Of a stretch of 64,000 nt of DNA, positions 16,074 through 23,446 are shown in pieces. The number at the start of each line of letters is the position of its first letter. Position 1 is the first letter of the stretch. The stretch covers positions 4,699,297-4,763,296 of the forward strand of contig NZ_CP019936.1 of the NCBI RefSeq assembly GCF_002009425.1, written 5' to 3'. Source of the stretch: Thiosocius teredinicola (GTDB taxonomy: Bacteria; Pseudomonadota; Gammaproteobacteria; Chromatiales; Chromatiaceae). Made by a program: the position numbers and the translations under genes. The notes beneath the pieces were generated by a model. It did not search any database. It was not told the origin of the DNA and was given only the letters and a program-made list of their open reading frames with translations.

Positions 16074-16735
16074 GACTCGGGCTTCTCGATGATGTAACCA
16101 AAGCCGCGTCGGGTCTGGATAAGATTGTTGCCGAGTTTTTTGCGCACCCTGCCGACCATGACCTCGATCGCATTCGAATCGCGTTCGAAGTCCTGTGAAT
16201 ACAGTTGCTCGGTCAGCTCGAGTTGCGAGACCACCCGCCCGGCATGCTGCATCAGATAGCTGACCAGGCGGTATTCCTGTGGCGAGAGGTGCACCGGCTC
16301 ATCATCGAGCGCTACCCGCATCTGGCGTGTGTCGAGCGCCAGCGGTCCAATCTCGATCACCGCCGTCGCCTGTCCGGTTGAACGGCGCACGATAGCGCGC
16401 AGACGGGCCAACAGTTCTTCGATACGAAAAGGTTTGGGCAGATAATCGTCGGCCCCGGCATCGATCCCTTCGACCCGCTCGTTCCAGCTGCCACGTGCGG
16501 TCAGTACCAGTACCGGAAAATCGCGCCCTTCTTCACGCCAGCGCTTGAGAATGCTCAAGCCGTCCATGCCGGGTAGGCCGAGATCGAGGATAACTGCCGA
16601 GTAGGGTTCGGTACCGCCCTTGAACCAGGCCGTCTCGCCGTCGGCCACATGGTCGACGACGTATCCGGACGATGCCAATGCGGCAACGACGCCTTCTGCA
16701 ACTTTTTGGTCATCCTCTACCAAAAGAATACGCAT
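16070..16735 (-). CDS. OmpR/PhoP-family response regulator
   Basis: A 221-residue DNA-binding regulator. The receiver domain has acidic residues Asp8/Asp9, the phospho-acceptor in AVILDLGLPGMDG (Asp51) and Lys101 in LPKPFR. The C-terminal winged helix (LSPQEYRLVSYLMQHAGRVV to RVRKKLGNNLIQTRRGFGY) is of the OmpR type. It sits between the PepSY gene (1-bp overlap) and the kinase gene (4-bp overlap). Direct GCTGACAG repeats 11 bp apart in front of the efflux genes are the sort of site such a regulator would bind. Confidence 0.94.
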   Translation of the reverse strand: MRILLVEDDQKVAEGVVAALASSGYVVDHVADGETAWFKGGTEPYSAVILDLGLPGMDGLSILKRWREEGRDFPVLVLTARGSWNERVEGIDAGADDYLPKPFRIEELLARLRAIVRRSTGQATAVIEIGPLALDTRQMRVALDDEPVHLSPQEYRLVSYLMQHAGRVVSQLELTEQLYSQDFERDSNAIEVMVGRVRKKLGNNLIQTRRGFGYIIEKPES

Positions 16736-17073
16736 CAGTAGTCCGATTTCATGACGAACTCGCCGGTCTTGGCGTCCAGATGAACCTTTTGCAGTTGGCC
16801 TTGCGGATCGACAATCTTGAATTCGTAAACCCAGCGTTCAAACTCGAACTCGTAGTGCGTTGCGACGATCTTGCCGGGAAAGGTTTCGCGCAGGCGCTGA
16901 CGTACTTCGTGCAACGGCAGGGCCTCGCCATGTTCCACGGCCTCGCGCGCCTGCTCATAGGCACTGTCTTCCTCGTGCCAGCTTCCGTCATGCGATGCCA
17001 TTGCCACACCGGCGGCAAACCATGCCGCGGCGAGTGCCGCGATCACGCAGTTCTTCGGGTTTACTCGTAGCAT
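16735..17073 (-). CDS. PepSY-domain periplasmic protein
   Basis: A 112-residue protein with a signal peptide (CVIAALAAAWFAAGVAMASH). A PepSY domain follows: LPLHEVRQRLRETFPGKIV then YEFEFERWVYEFKIVDPQG. PepSY modules modulate sensor kinases or bind peptides and metal in the periplasm. Its stop shares one base with the response-regulator start, so a role as an accessory to this two-component system is likely. Confidence 0.88.
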   Translation of the reverse strand: MLRVNPKNCVIAALAAAWFAAGVAMASHDGSWHEEDSAYEQAREAVEHGEALPLHEVRQRLRETFPGKIVATHYEFEFERWVYEFKIVDPQGQLQKVHLDAKTGEFVMKSDY

Positions 17074-17108
17074 CTAGGAAGCGTACACCGACCGCGACAA
17101 ATCGGCCA

Positions 17109-17414
17109 TCAACCCAGATGGCCCGATTCGAGCACCGGAATCATCCAGTAGTGCATGCCGCTGCCGCGAAATGCCGCCTTGATCGCCGCCAGCAGGTCGG
17201 CTGCGTCGGCGCACGGCAGATGCAGCTTGAACAGCACCTGGCGACGCCGACCGGCCACCTGCTCAGCGAGCGACATCGAATGTTCCGAACTGCCGTGACC
17301 GGCGATCGGGTGGCTGGTGAAACCGCTGACGGTCGGCTGGTCGAGCAACCAGTCGGTGACCGTATCCTCGACCTCGGGCGAGACCACCAGGTTCAACAGG
17401 CAGGTTTCGCTCAT
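17109..17414 (-). CDS. DUF3240 family protein
   Basis: A 101-residue soluble protein resembling DUF3240 and small P-II-like proteins found behind heavy-metal RND operons. The pattern CLLNLVVSPEVEDTVTDWLL, then a histidine-rich loop (HPIAGHGSSEHSMS), then VLFKLHLPCADAADLLAAIK suggests a ferredoxin-like fold with a metal-binding loop. It starts 1 nt after the stop of the RND pump gene, with AAAGGAG inside the end of that gene. A metal-buffering or regulatory role is inferred. Confidence 0.85.
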   Translation of the reverse strand: MSETCLLNLVVSPEVEDTVTDWLLDQPTVSGFTSHPIAGHGSSEHSMSLAEQVAGRRRQVLFKLHLPCADAADLLAAIKAAFRGSGMHYWMIPVLESGHLG

Positions 17415-17415
17415 T

Positions 17416-20400
17416 TCAGACTCCTTTCGGCTCGAAGCCGAAGCGGCGGTAGAGGATCGGCAGCAGGATCAGGGTTAGCGCGGTCGACGAGATCAGCCCG
17501 CCGATCACCACGATGGCCAACGGCCGTTGAATCTCCGATCCCGGGCCACTGGCAAACAACAACGGCACCAGGCCGAACGCGGCGATGCTCGCGGTCATCA
17601 GAACCGGGCGCAGGCGGCGTTTGGCGCCTTCGATCACCAGCTGCTCGATCGGCATGCCCTGGGCACGCAGCTGGTTGAAGTAGGTGACCATGACCACGCC
17701 GTTGAGAACGGCGATGCCGAGCAGGGCGATAAAGCCGACCGAGGCCGGCACCGATAGGTATTCGTTGGTCAGCCACAAGGCAACGATGCCGCCGATCATC
17801 GCGAACGGTACGTTGGTCAACACCAACGTCGCCTGACGCATCGAGCGGAAGGTGGTGAACAGCAGCAGGAAGATCATGCCGACCGCGACCGGCACCACCA
17901 CCGACAAGCGCTGCGCAGCCCGTTGCTGGTTCTCGAACTCGCCACCCCATTCGTAGTAGTACCCAGCCGGCAGTTTGACCTCGTCGGCAACCTTTTGGCG
18001 CGCCTCTTCGACGAAGCCGACCAAGTCACGACCCGACACGTTGGCGACCACCACGGCCATGCGATTGCCGCGCTCGCGCTGTACCGCCACCGGACCTTCG
18101 GTACGCTCGAGCGTGACCAGCGACGACAGCGGCACGCGCTGACCGTCGGGCAGGGTGAGCTGCAGTGCGCCGAACACGGCAGCCGAATCACGCAGATCGG
18201 CCGGGCCGCGGATCACCAGCGGCGTACGCCGCGCTCCTTCATAGACGGTGCCGACCTTCACGCCCTCGACCTGTGAACGCAGACTGTCTTCGAGCGTATC
18301 GACATCCAACCCAAGACGGCCGGCCGCAAGACGGTCGACCTTCAACTCGTAGTACAAGGCACCTTCATTGCGTGGCGTGAACACATCTTCGGCGCCGGCA
18401 ATCTTTTCGACCACGCTCACGATCTGTTCGGCGGTGCGATTGAGCTCACCCTGATCGTCGCCGAAGATCTTGATCGCAAGGTCGCCGCGTACGCCGGTCA
18501 ACATCTCGGACACGCGCATTTCGATCGGCTGGGTAAAGGCGTAGTCGACACCCGGAAACTGCTCGAGCACCGTGCGAATCTCTGCAATCAGTTCGTCCTT
18601 GGTCTGCATACGCCACTGCTCGCGCGGCTTGAGTACAAGGAATGAGTCGGTCTGGTTGAGGCCCATCGGGTCGAGACCGAGCTCATCGGAACCGGTTCGC
18701 GCCACGATGCCGGTCACTTCGGGCACCTTCTGCATGATCGCGCGTTGCACGCGCTGGTCGAGCTCGATGGACTTGTCCAGGTTGATCGACGGCAGCTTTT
18801 CGAGCTGTACGATCAGGTCGCCTTCGTCCATAGACGGCATGAACGCCTTGCCGACCTGGGTGTACAAGGCGCCCGCGCCGACCAGCAGGCCGATCGCCAC
18901 GACAACGACGGTGCGACCGCGTTTGAGACTCCATTGCAGCAGCGGCAGATAGACCGACGCGATCTTGCGCACCAGCCACGGGTCGTCGTGCTTGGGCTTG
19001 CCCAACAGGTATGACGACAATACCGGGATGATGGTCAGCGACAGCACCAGCGAGGCCGTCAGCGCGAACACGATGGTCAACGCCACCGGCACGAACAGCT
19101 TGCCTTCGAGGCCCTGCAACGTCAGCAGCGGCAGGAACACGATCACGATGATCATGATGCCCGAGGTCACCGGCACGGCGACCTCGCGCGATGCACGATA
19201 GATCAGGTGCAGACGCGGCAGTCGGGCCTTCTCGCCATGGTGCGCCAGCGTGGTCACCACGTTTTCGACCACCACAACGGCCGCATCCACCAGCATGCCG
19301 ATCGCGATCGCCAGACCGCCCAACGACATCAGGTTGGCCGACAGGCCGAAGGTATTCATCAGAATGAAGGTCGCCAATGCGGCCAGCGGCAGGATCAACG
19401 CAACCGTCAGTGCGGCACGCAGATCACCGAGGAACAGCACCAGCAGCACCAACACCAGCACGATGGCCTCGGTCAGCGCCTTGGACACGGTGCCGACCGC
19501 GCGCTCGACCAGATTGCCGCGGTCGTAGAACACGCGGATGTTGACGCCCTCTGGCAGACTGGATTCGAGTTCGGCAATCTTGCTGCGCACGCCCTGCACA
19601 ACGTCGCGTGCATTGGCACCGCGCAGGCCGAGCACCAGGCCTTCGACGATCTCACCGACGCCGTCGTGGGTTACCGCACCGTAGCGCGTCAGCGCCCCGA
19701 GATTGACCTCGGCCACATCGCCGATACGTACCGGCTGTACCGCGTCCGGTTTGACCACGATCTGTGCGACGTCGTCGAGCGTGCGGATGCTGCCCTCGGT
19801 ACGCACCAACAGCGATTCTTCGCCGTCGTTGAGTCGGCCGGCACCGTCGTTGCGGTTGTTGGCCTCGAGCGCCGCGCGCAATTGCATGAGGCTGATACCG
19901 CGCGCGGTCAACCGTGCGTTATCCGGTACGACTTCGAAGGTGCGCACCTCGCCGCCCAGAGCGTTGACGTCGGCCACACCGGGCACGCCGCGCAGGGCAG
20001 GGCGGATCACCCAGTCGAGCAGCTCACGTCGCTGCATCGTGTCGAGATCGCCACCTTCGATGGTGAACATGAACATCTCGCCGAGCGGGGTCGTCATCGG
20101 TGCGATGCCGCCACTGATGTCGGCCGGCAGGTCGCCCCAGATGGCATTCAGGCGTTCACTGACCTGCTGACGCGCCCAGAAGATATCGGTGCCTTCCGCG
20201 AAGTCGACCGTGATATCGGTTAGCGCATACTTGGCCACCGAGCGCAGCATCGCCTGGCGCGGGATACCCAGCATCTCGACCTCGATCGGCGCGGTGATGC
20301 GCGTCTCGACCTCTTCCGGTGTCATCCCCGGTGCCTTGACGATGATCTTTACCTGAGTCGTCGAAACGTCAGGGAACGCGTCGATTGGCGTAGTACGAAA

Positions 20401-20490
20401 CGCCTGCCAGCCGCCGCCTATCAACACCAGCATCGACAGCAGTACCAACAGGCGCTGGGTCAGCGCGAATTGAATGATCCTGGCAAGCAT
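17416..20490 (-). CDS. czcA: Heavy-metal RND efflux pump, inner-membrane subunit (CzcA/CusA family)
   Basis: A 1024-residue proton-driven pump with 12 expected transmembrane helices. It has the family features FRTTPIDAFPDVSTTQV, GLAIAIGMLVDAAVVVVEN and the second-half GVVMVTYFNQLR. The segment MRVSEMLTGVRGDLAIKIFG resembles CzcA more than CusA, so divalent cations such as Co, Zn or Cd are likelier than Cu(I)/Ag(I). Its start overlaps the stop of the adaptor gene by one base. It would assemble with the adaptor and outer-membrane channel encoded upstream. Confidence 0.94.
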   Translation of the reverse strand: MLARIIQFALTQRLLVLLSMLVLIGGGWQAFRTTPIDAFPDVSTTQVKIIVKAPGMTPEEVETRITAPIEVEMLGIPRQAMLRSVAKYALTDITVDFAEGTDIFWARQQVSERLNAIWGDLPADISGGIAPMTTPLGEMFMFTIEGGDLDTMQRRELLDWVIRPALRGVPGVADVNALGGEVRTFEVVPDNARLTARGISLMQLRAALEANNRNDGAGRLNDGEESLLVRTEGSIRTLDDVAQIVVKPDAVQPVRIGDVAEVNLGALTRYGAVTHDGVGEIVEGLVLGLRGANARDVVQGVRSKIAELESSLPEGVNIRVFYDRGNLVERAVGTVSKALTEAIVLVLVLLVLFLGDLRAALTVALILPLAALATFILMNTFGLSANLMSLGGLAIAIGMLVDAAVVVVENVVTTLAHHGEKARLPRLHLIYRASREVAVPVTSGIMIIVIVFLPLLTLQGLEGKLFVPVALTIVFALTASLVLSLTIIPVLSSYLLGKPKHDDPWLVRKIASVYLPLLQWSLKRGRTVVVVAIGLLVGAGALYTQVGKAFMPSMDEGDLIVQLEKLPSINLDKSIELDQRVQRAIMQKVPEVTGIVARTGSDELGLDPMGLNQTDSFLVLKPREQWRMQTKDELIAEIRTVLEQFPGVDYAFTQPIEMRVSEMLTGVRGDLAIKIFGDDQGELNRTAEQIVSVVEKIAGAEDVFTPRNEGALYYELKVDRLAAGRLGLDVDTLEDSLRSQVEGVKVGTVYEGARRTPLVIRGPADLRDSAAVFGALQLTLPDGQRVPLSSLVTLERTEGPVAVQRERGNRMAVVVANVSGRDLVGFVEEARQKVADEVKLPAGYYYEWGGEFENQQRAAQRLSVVVPVAVGMIFLLLFTTFRSMRQATLVLTNVPFAMIGGIVALWLTNEYLSVPASVGFIALLGIAVLNGVVMVTYFNQLRAQGMPIEQLVIEGAKRRLRPVLMTASIAAFGLVPLLFASGPGSEIQRPLAIVVIGGLISSTALTLILLPILYRRFGFEPKGV

Positions 20491-21575
20491 TACTCAGCAC
20501 CTGCAGCGAGTGCGGCCTTCAGCGCAACGGTGCCGCTGACGACCACTTTGTCACCCAACGACAGCTCGCCCTTGACGATGACTGCATCCGCCTCACGGTT
20601 GATCACCTCGACCGGAACCGCTTCGTAGCCGTCGGCACGTTCGACGAACAATTGGTCAACACCGTCGATGCGCAGCAGCGCCTTCGCCGACACACGCAAG
20701 GCATGCACATCGGCCGTTTGCGCGAGGCGCGCCTCGATGAACTGGCCCGGGCGCAGCGACTCGGTGCCCTGGCTGACTTCGGCTCGTACCAGCACACCCT
20801 GGTCGGTGCCGTGCACCATGCGGCCGACGGTGATCACCTTGGCCGACAGGCCTTGCGACAACTGCACATCGCTGCCCGGGCCTACCTCGCCAAGCGCCTC
20901 GAGCGGCACATGGACCTCGATCCACAAGGTCGACAGGTCACCGACGCGATACAGTGGGTCGGATGCAGCCAATCGCTGACCTGCCGTGGCCAACTGTTCG
21001 AGCACGGCGCCATCGAGTGGCGCGGTAACGTCCAGCGTCGTGGTCAGATCCTGTGTCTTCGCCAGGGTATCGATCGCCGCTTCAGGCATACCGGCCAACA
21101 CCAATGCCTGACGGTTGCGTGCCTCGGCGGTGACCATCTCGCGATGCGCCGATTGGCTCTCGAGCAGACGACGGCGGGCGACGATGCCTTCTTTGAACAG
21201 TTGATTGTCACGCGCCAGGGTCTCTCCACTGAGCAGACGACGGGTGCGCGATTCAAGGAATGCCGCCTGCAGGTCCAGCAGCCCCTGGCTGCGCATGCGT
21301 GCCAGTGGCTGGCCGGCCTTCACCGACTCACCTTCGGCCACCAACAGCGACTCGACGACGCCATCGAGCGGCGCACTGACGACGCGGTGTTGTGCATTGG
21401 GCACTGCGACCTTTGCCGGATACGGTTTGCTCAATGCACTCTGTCCGGGTTCGACCGCAGCGGTCTCAATACCGAATGCGGCGCGCTGGGCCTCGTCGAT
21501 GGTGGCCTTTTGCGCAGCGTTGGCTCCGGCACACAGGGCGCTCAGCAGAACGATAGTCAGTAAGCGCTTATTCAT
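20490..21575 (-). CDS. czcB: RND efflux periplasmic adaptor subunit (CzcB/CusB family)
   Basis: A 361-residue membrane-fusion protein. It has a short signal (LLTIVLLSALCAGANA), then a barrel-sandwich/lipoyl-type half (VVSAPLDGVVESLLVAEGES) and an alpha-hairpin of about residues 105-160. The second half-motif is DVTAPLDGAVLEQLATAG, followed by a beta-barrel. It bridges the RND pump and the outer-membrane factor. There is a 4-bp overlap with the upstream channel gene and 1 bp with the pump gene, so the three are one translational unit. No N-terminal methionine-rich CusB motif is visible. Confidence 0.92.
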   Translation of the reverse strand: MNKRLLTIVLLSALCAGANAAQKATIDEAQRAAFGIETAAVEPGQSALSKPYPAKVAVPNAQHRVVSAPLDGVVESLLVAEGESVKAGQPLARMRSQGLLDLQAAFLESRTRRLLSGETLARDNQLFKEGIVARRRLLESQSAHREMVTAEARNRQALVLAGMPEAAIDTLAKTQDLTTTLDVTAPLDGAVLEQLATAGQRLAASDPLYRVGDLSTLWIEVHVPLEALGEVGPGSDVQLSQGLSAKVITVGRMVHGTDQGVLVRAEVSQGTESLRPGQFIEARLAQTADVHALRVSAKALLRIDGVDQLFVERADGYEAVPVEVINREADAVIVKGELSLGDKVVVSGTVALKAALAAGAE

Positions 21576-22792
21576 TGTGGAATGACTCCTTGAGCTTGAT
21601 TGAGGCGGGCCACGGCCTGACCGAGCTCCAACTGGCGGAGTTCAAGGTCATGCCGGGCGGCCAATGCATCGGCCTGCACCTGTAGCAGGCGGATCAGATC
21701 GGTTTCGCCGAGCGAGAAGGCGCGTCGGCTGAGTTTCAGGCTTTGGGCTGCCAAGCGGCTGCGTCGTTCTGTCTGGGTGAGCGCGGTCTTGGCGCGATCG
21801 AGTTCCAAGCCGGTTTCGGCGACTTTGTCTTCGAGCGCGATTTGCGCGGCGGCGTGATCGACCTGGGCCTGAGTCAGCGCGGCCTCGGCTTCGGCCAGGG
21901 CGGGCGCGGTGTGGCCACCGGTACCGAACGGCATGCTGATCTCGACACCGACTGCCGAATCGTAATCACTGCCGGCCATCGCCTTCGCCGATTTGCCGCC
22001 GACCCACACGCTCGGCCCGGTGCGGCGCTCGGCGCTCACCCTGTTACGCCGCGCACGCGCCTGTTCGACGCGGCCATGCGAGAGCAGCAATGCGGGGTGG
22101 TCTTGTTTGATCGAGTCGACGGTCTGCGCCTGCTCGTCTGTGGGTTGTTCCGGCAGATCGAAGCCGGTGAAACGGGTAAATCGTTGTGCCGCCTGGCGGG
22201 CACGCGTCTGCGCCTGCTGCGCCGCTTCTTCGCGTTCGAGCATTGCCTGCTCGGCCAGCAACAGATCGGTACGCGGCAGTTCACCCGCTTCGACGCGGCG
22301 GCGCACGTCGTTGAACAGCTCTTTGGCTGCATCGAGCGCAACCTGCGCCTGCTCTGATTCGCTGCGCATGATCACTGCCGACCACAGGCGCTCGCGTACC
22401 TCGCCGGCGATCTCCAGATGCCTGGCCGATTGCATGACGTCTGACACCAGCAGGGTCTGGTCCGCTTCGCGGGCATAGCTGTCGGCCTGGCCCGGCAACC
22501 ACAACGGCACCTCGACACCGCCTTCCCATTCGCGGTAACCCAGATCGCTGCCGATAGTGTCGGTCTGGTACTTGACGTTCGCCGTGAAATCGCCGGCGAA
22601 CACCTGATTCGACTTGCGTTCGAGCGCCTTGCCGACATTGCGCTCGGCCTCGGCCAACTCGATACCGGGATTACGCGAGATCGCGCTCTCCACCATCTCG
22701 GCGAGCGACGGCGCCGCCGGTGCTGACACCGCCGCCGTACTCCACATCCAGACAGCCAGCAGGCTCGTGGCGGCCCATTTCTCTTTCAACAC
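21572..22792 (-). CDS. czcC: TolC-family outer-membrane efflux protein (CzcC/CusC)
   Basis: About 406 residues starting at a GTG (22792) with GGGAG upstream and a signal peptide (VLKEKWAATSLLAVWMWSTA). Two OEP repeats with long coiled-coil helices fill the mature protein (AISRNPGIELAEAERNVGKA to KSNQVF, and ALAEAEAALTQAQVDHAAAQ). It forms the outer-membrane channel of the CzcCBA complex. An ORF extending to 22885 exists, but the extra residues run into the regulatory repeats and are unlikely to be coding. Confidence 0.9.
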   Translation of the reverse strand: MLKEKWAATSLLAVWMWSTAAVSAPAAPSLAEMVESAISRNPGIELAEAERNVGKALERKSNQVFAGDFTANVKYQTDTIGSDLGYREWEGGVEVPLWLPGQADSYAREADQTLLVSDVMQSARHLEIAGEVRERLWSAVIMRSESEQAQVALDAAKELFNDVRRRVEAGELPRTDLLLAEQAMLEREEAAQQAQTRARQAAQRFTRFTGFDLPEQPTDEQAQTVDSIKQDHPALLLSHGRVEQARARRNRVSAERRTGPSVWVGGKSAKAMAGSDYDSAVGVEISMPFGTGGHTAPALAEAEAALTQAQVDHAAAQIALEDKVAETGLELDRAKTALTQTERRSRLAAQSLKLSRRAFSLGETDLIRLLQVQADALAARHDLELRQLELGQAVARLNQAQGVIPQ

Positions 22793-22863
22793 CGTTCTTT
22801 CTCCCTTTGCGGGCAACGCGACAGAGGTCGCTTGGATAACGGTGGCGATTCGAACATGCGACG

Positions 22864-22894
22864 GCTGACAGTCCGCTGACAGCATCTGTCAGCG
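22864..22894. promoter_or_regulatory. Direct and inverted GCTGACAG repeats before the efflux operon
   Basis: GCTGACAG occurs at 22864-22871 and again at 22875-22882, exactly 11 bp apart. Its complement CTGTCAGC follows at 22886-22893, making a 9-bp inverted repeat around CAT. The site lies 72-100 bp upstream of czcC and before the divergent lipoprotein gene. Direct repeats at one helical turn are typical of OmpR-family regulators, and one is encoded in this block. The pairing is inferred. Confidence 0.55.
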
Positions 22895-23023
22895 ATTGGT
22901 CAGGGTCGCGGAGCTAACGTGAATACAACAGTGGAGAGCAGTGTCGACGCATCGCAGACGGGGCGATAAGGATCGCCATGACGATGCGCGCCGACACTAC
23001 CGATAACGAGTATGGGAAACCCA

Positions 23024-23446
23024 ATGCAAATGAATCGCAGATCATCGTCGTGGCGCGCCTGGTTCGGTGCCGCCGCACTCTTGGGCTCGACGTTCGTGGC
23101 TACCGGCTGCGCAGCGCTGGGCCAGAATCACACCACCAGTCATGCCGTGCAGGTAGTCACGCAAGACTCGAACCGTGGGCACGTATCGCTGGTGCAGACG
23201 CGCGTGGTCGACGACCGGGTTGCCGTCAACGGATACGTCGAGAACCGGTTTCATGCCGGCGGCCTGGTTCCCGGAAAGCTATTTGTGACTGCGATCGGCA
23301 GTGACGGCAAGGTGATGCAGGAAATCGAAACCCAGTATCACCGCCGCTTCGGCAAGTCGAAACGCTCGTATTTCGCCGAGACCCTGGCCGTGAACCCGGA
23401 GGATGTCGAGCTCATCCGCGTGACCCATATTGGATTGGGACAGTAA
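23024..23446 (+). CDS. Small lipoprotein (YcfL-like), putative
   Basis: About 140 residues with an arginine-containing N-terminus, a hydrophobic stretch (AWFGAAALLGSTFVATGC) and a lipobox VATGC. It is therefore an envelope lipoprotein. The mature part has beta-rich repeats (HVSLVQTRVVDDRVAVNGYV and GGLVPGKLFVTAIGSDGK), resembling DUF1425/YcfL-type lipoproteins. Starts at 23012, 23024 and 23030 are possible; 23024 has GGGA at a suitable distance. It is divergent from the efflux operon, and its last 35 bp overlap the convergent sulfatase gene. Confidence 0.65.
   Translation: MQMNRRSSSWRAWFGAAALLGSTFVATGCAALGQNHTTSHAVQVVTQDSNRGHVSLVQTRVVDDRVAVNGYVENRFHAGGLVPGKLFVTAIGSDGKVMQEIETQYHRRFGKSKRSYFAETLAVNPEDVELIRVTHIGLGQ

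Noticed and set aside
19207-20223. 338-codon plus-strand frame inside the RND pump gene
   Set aside because: Shadow of czcA; His/Arg/Gln-rich artefact composition.
22793-22885. Upstream extension of czcC to 22885
   Set aside because: It would place coding sequence over the GCTGACAG operator repeats, while GTG 22792 has both a ribosome-binding site and a signal peptide.
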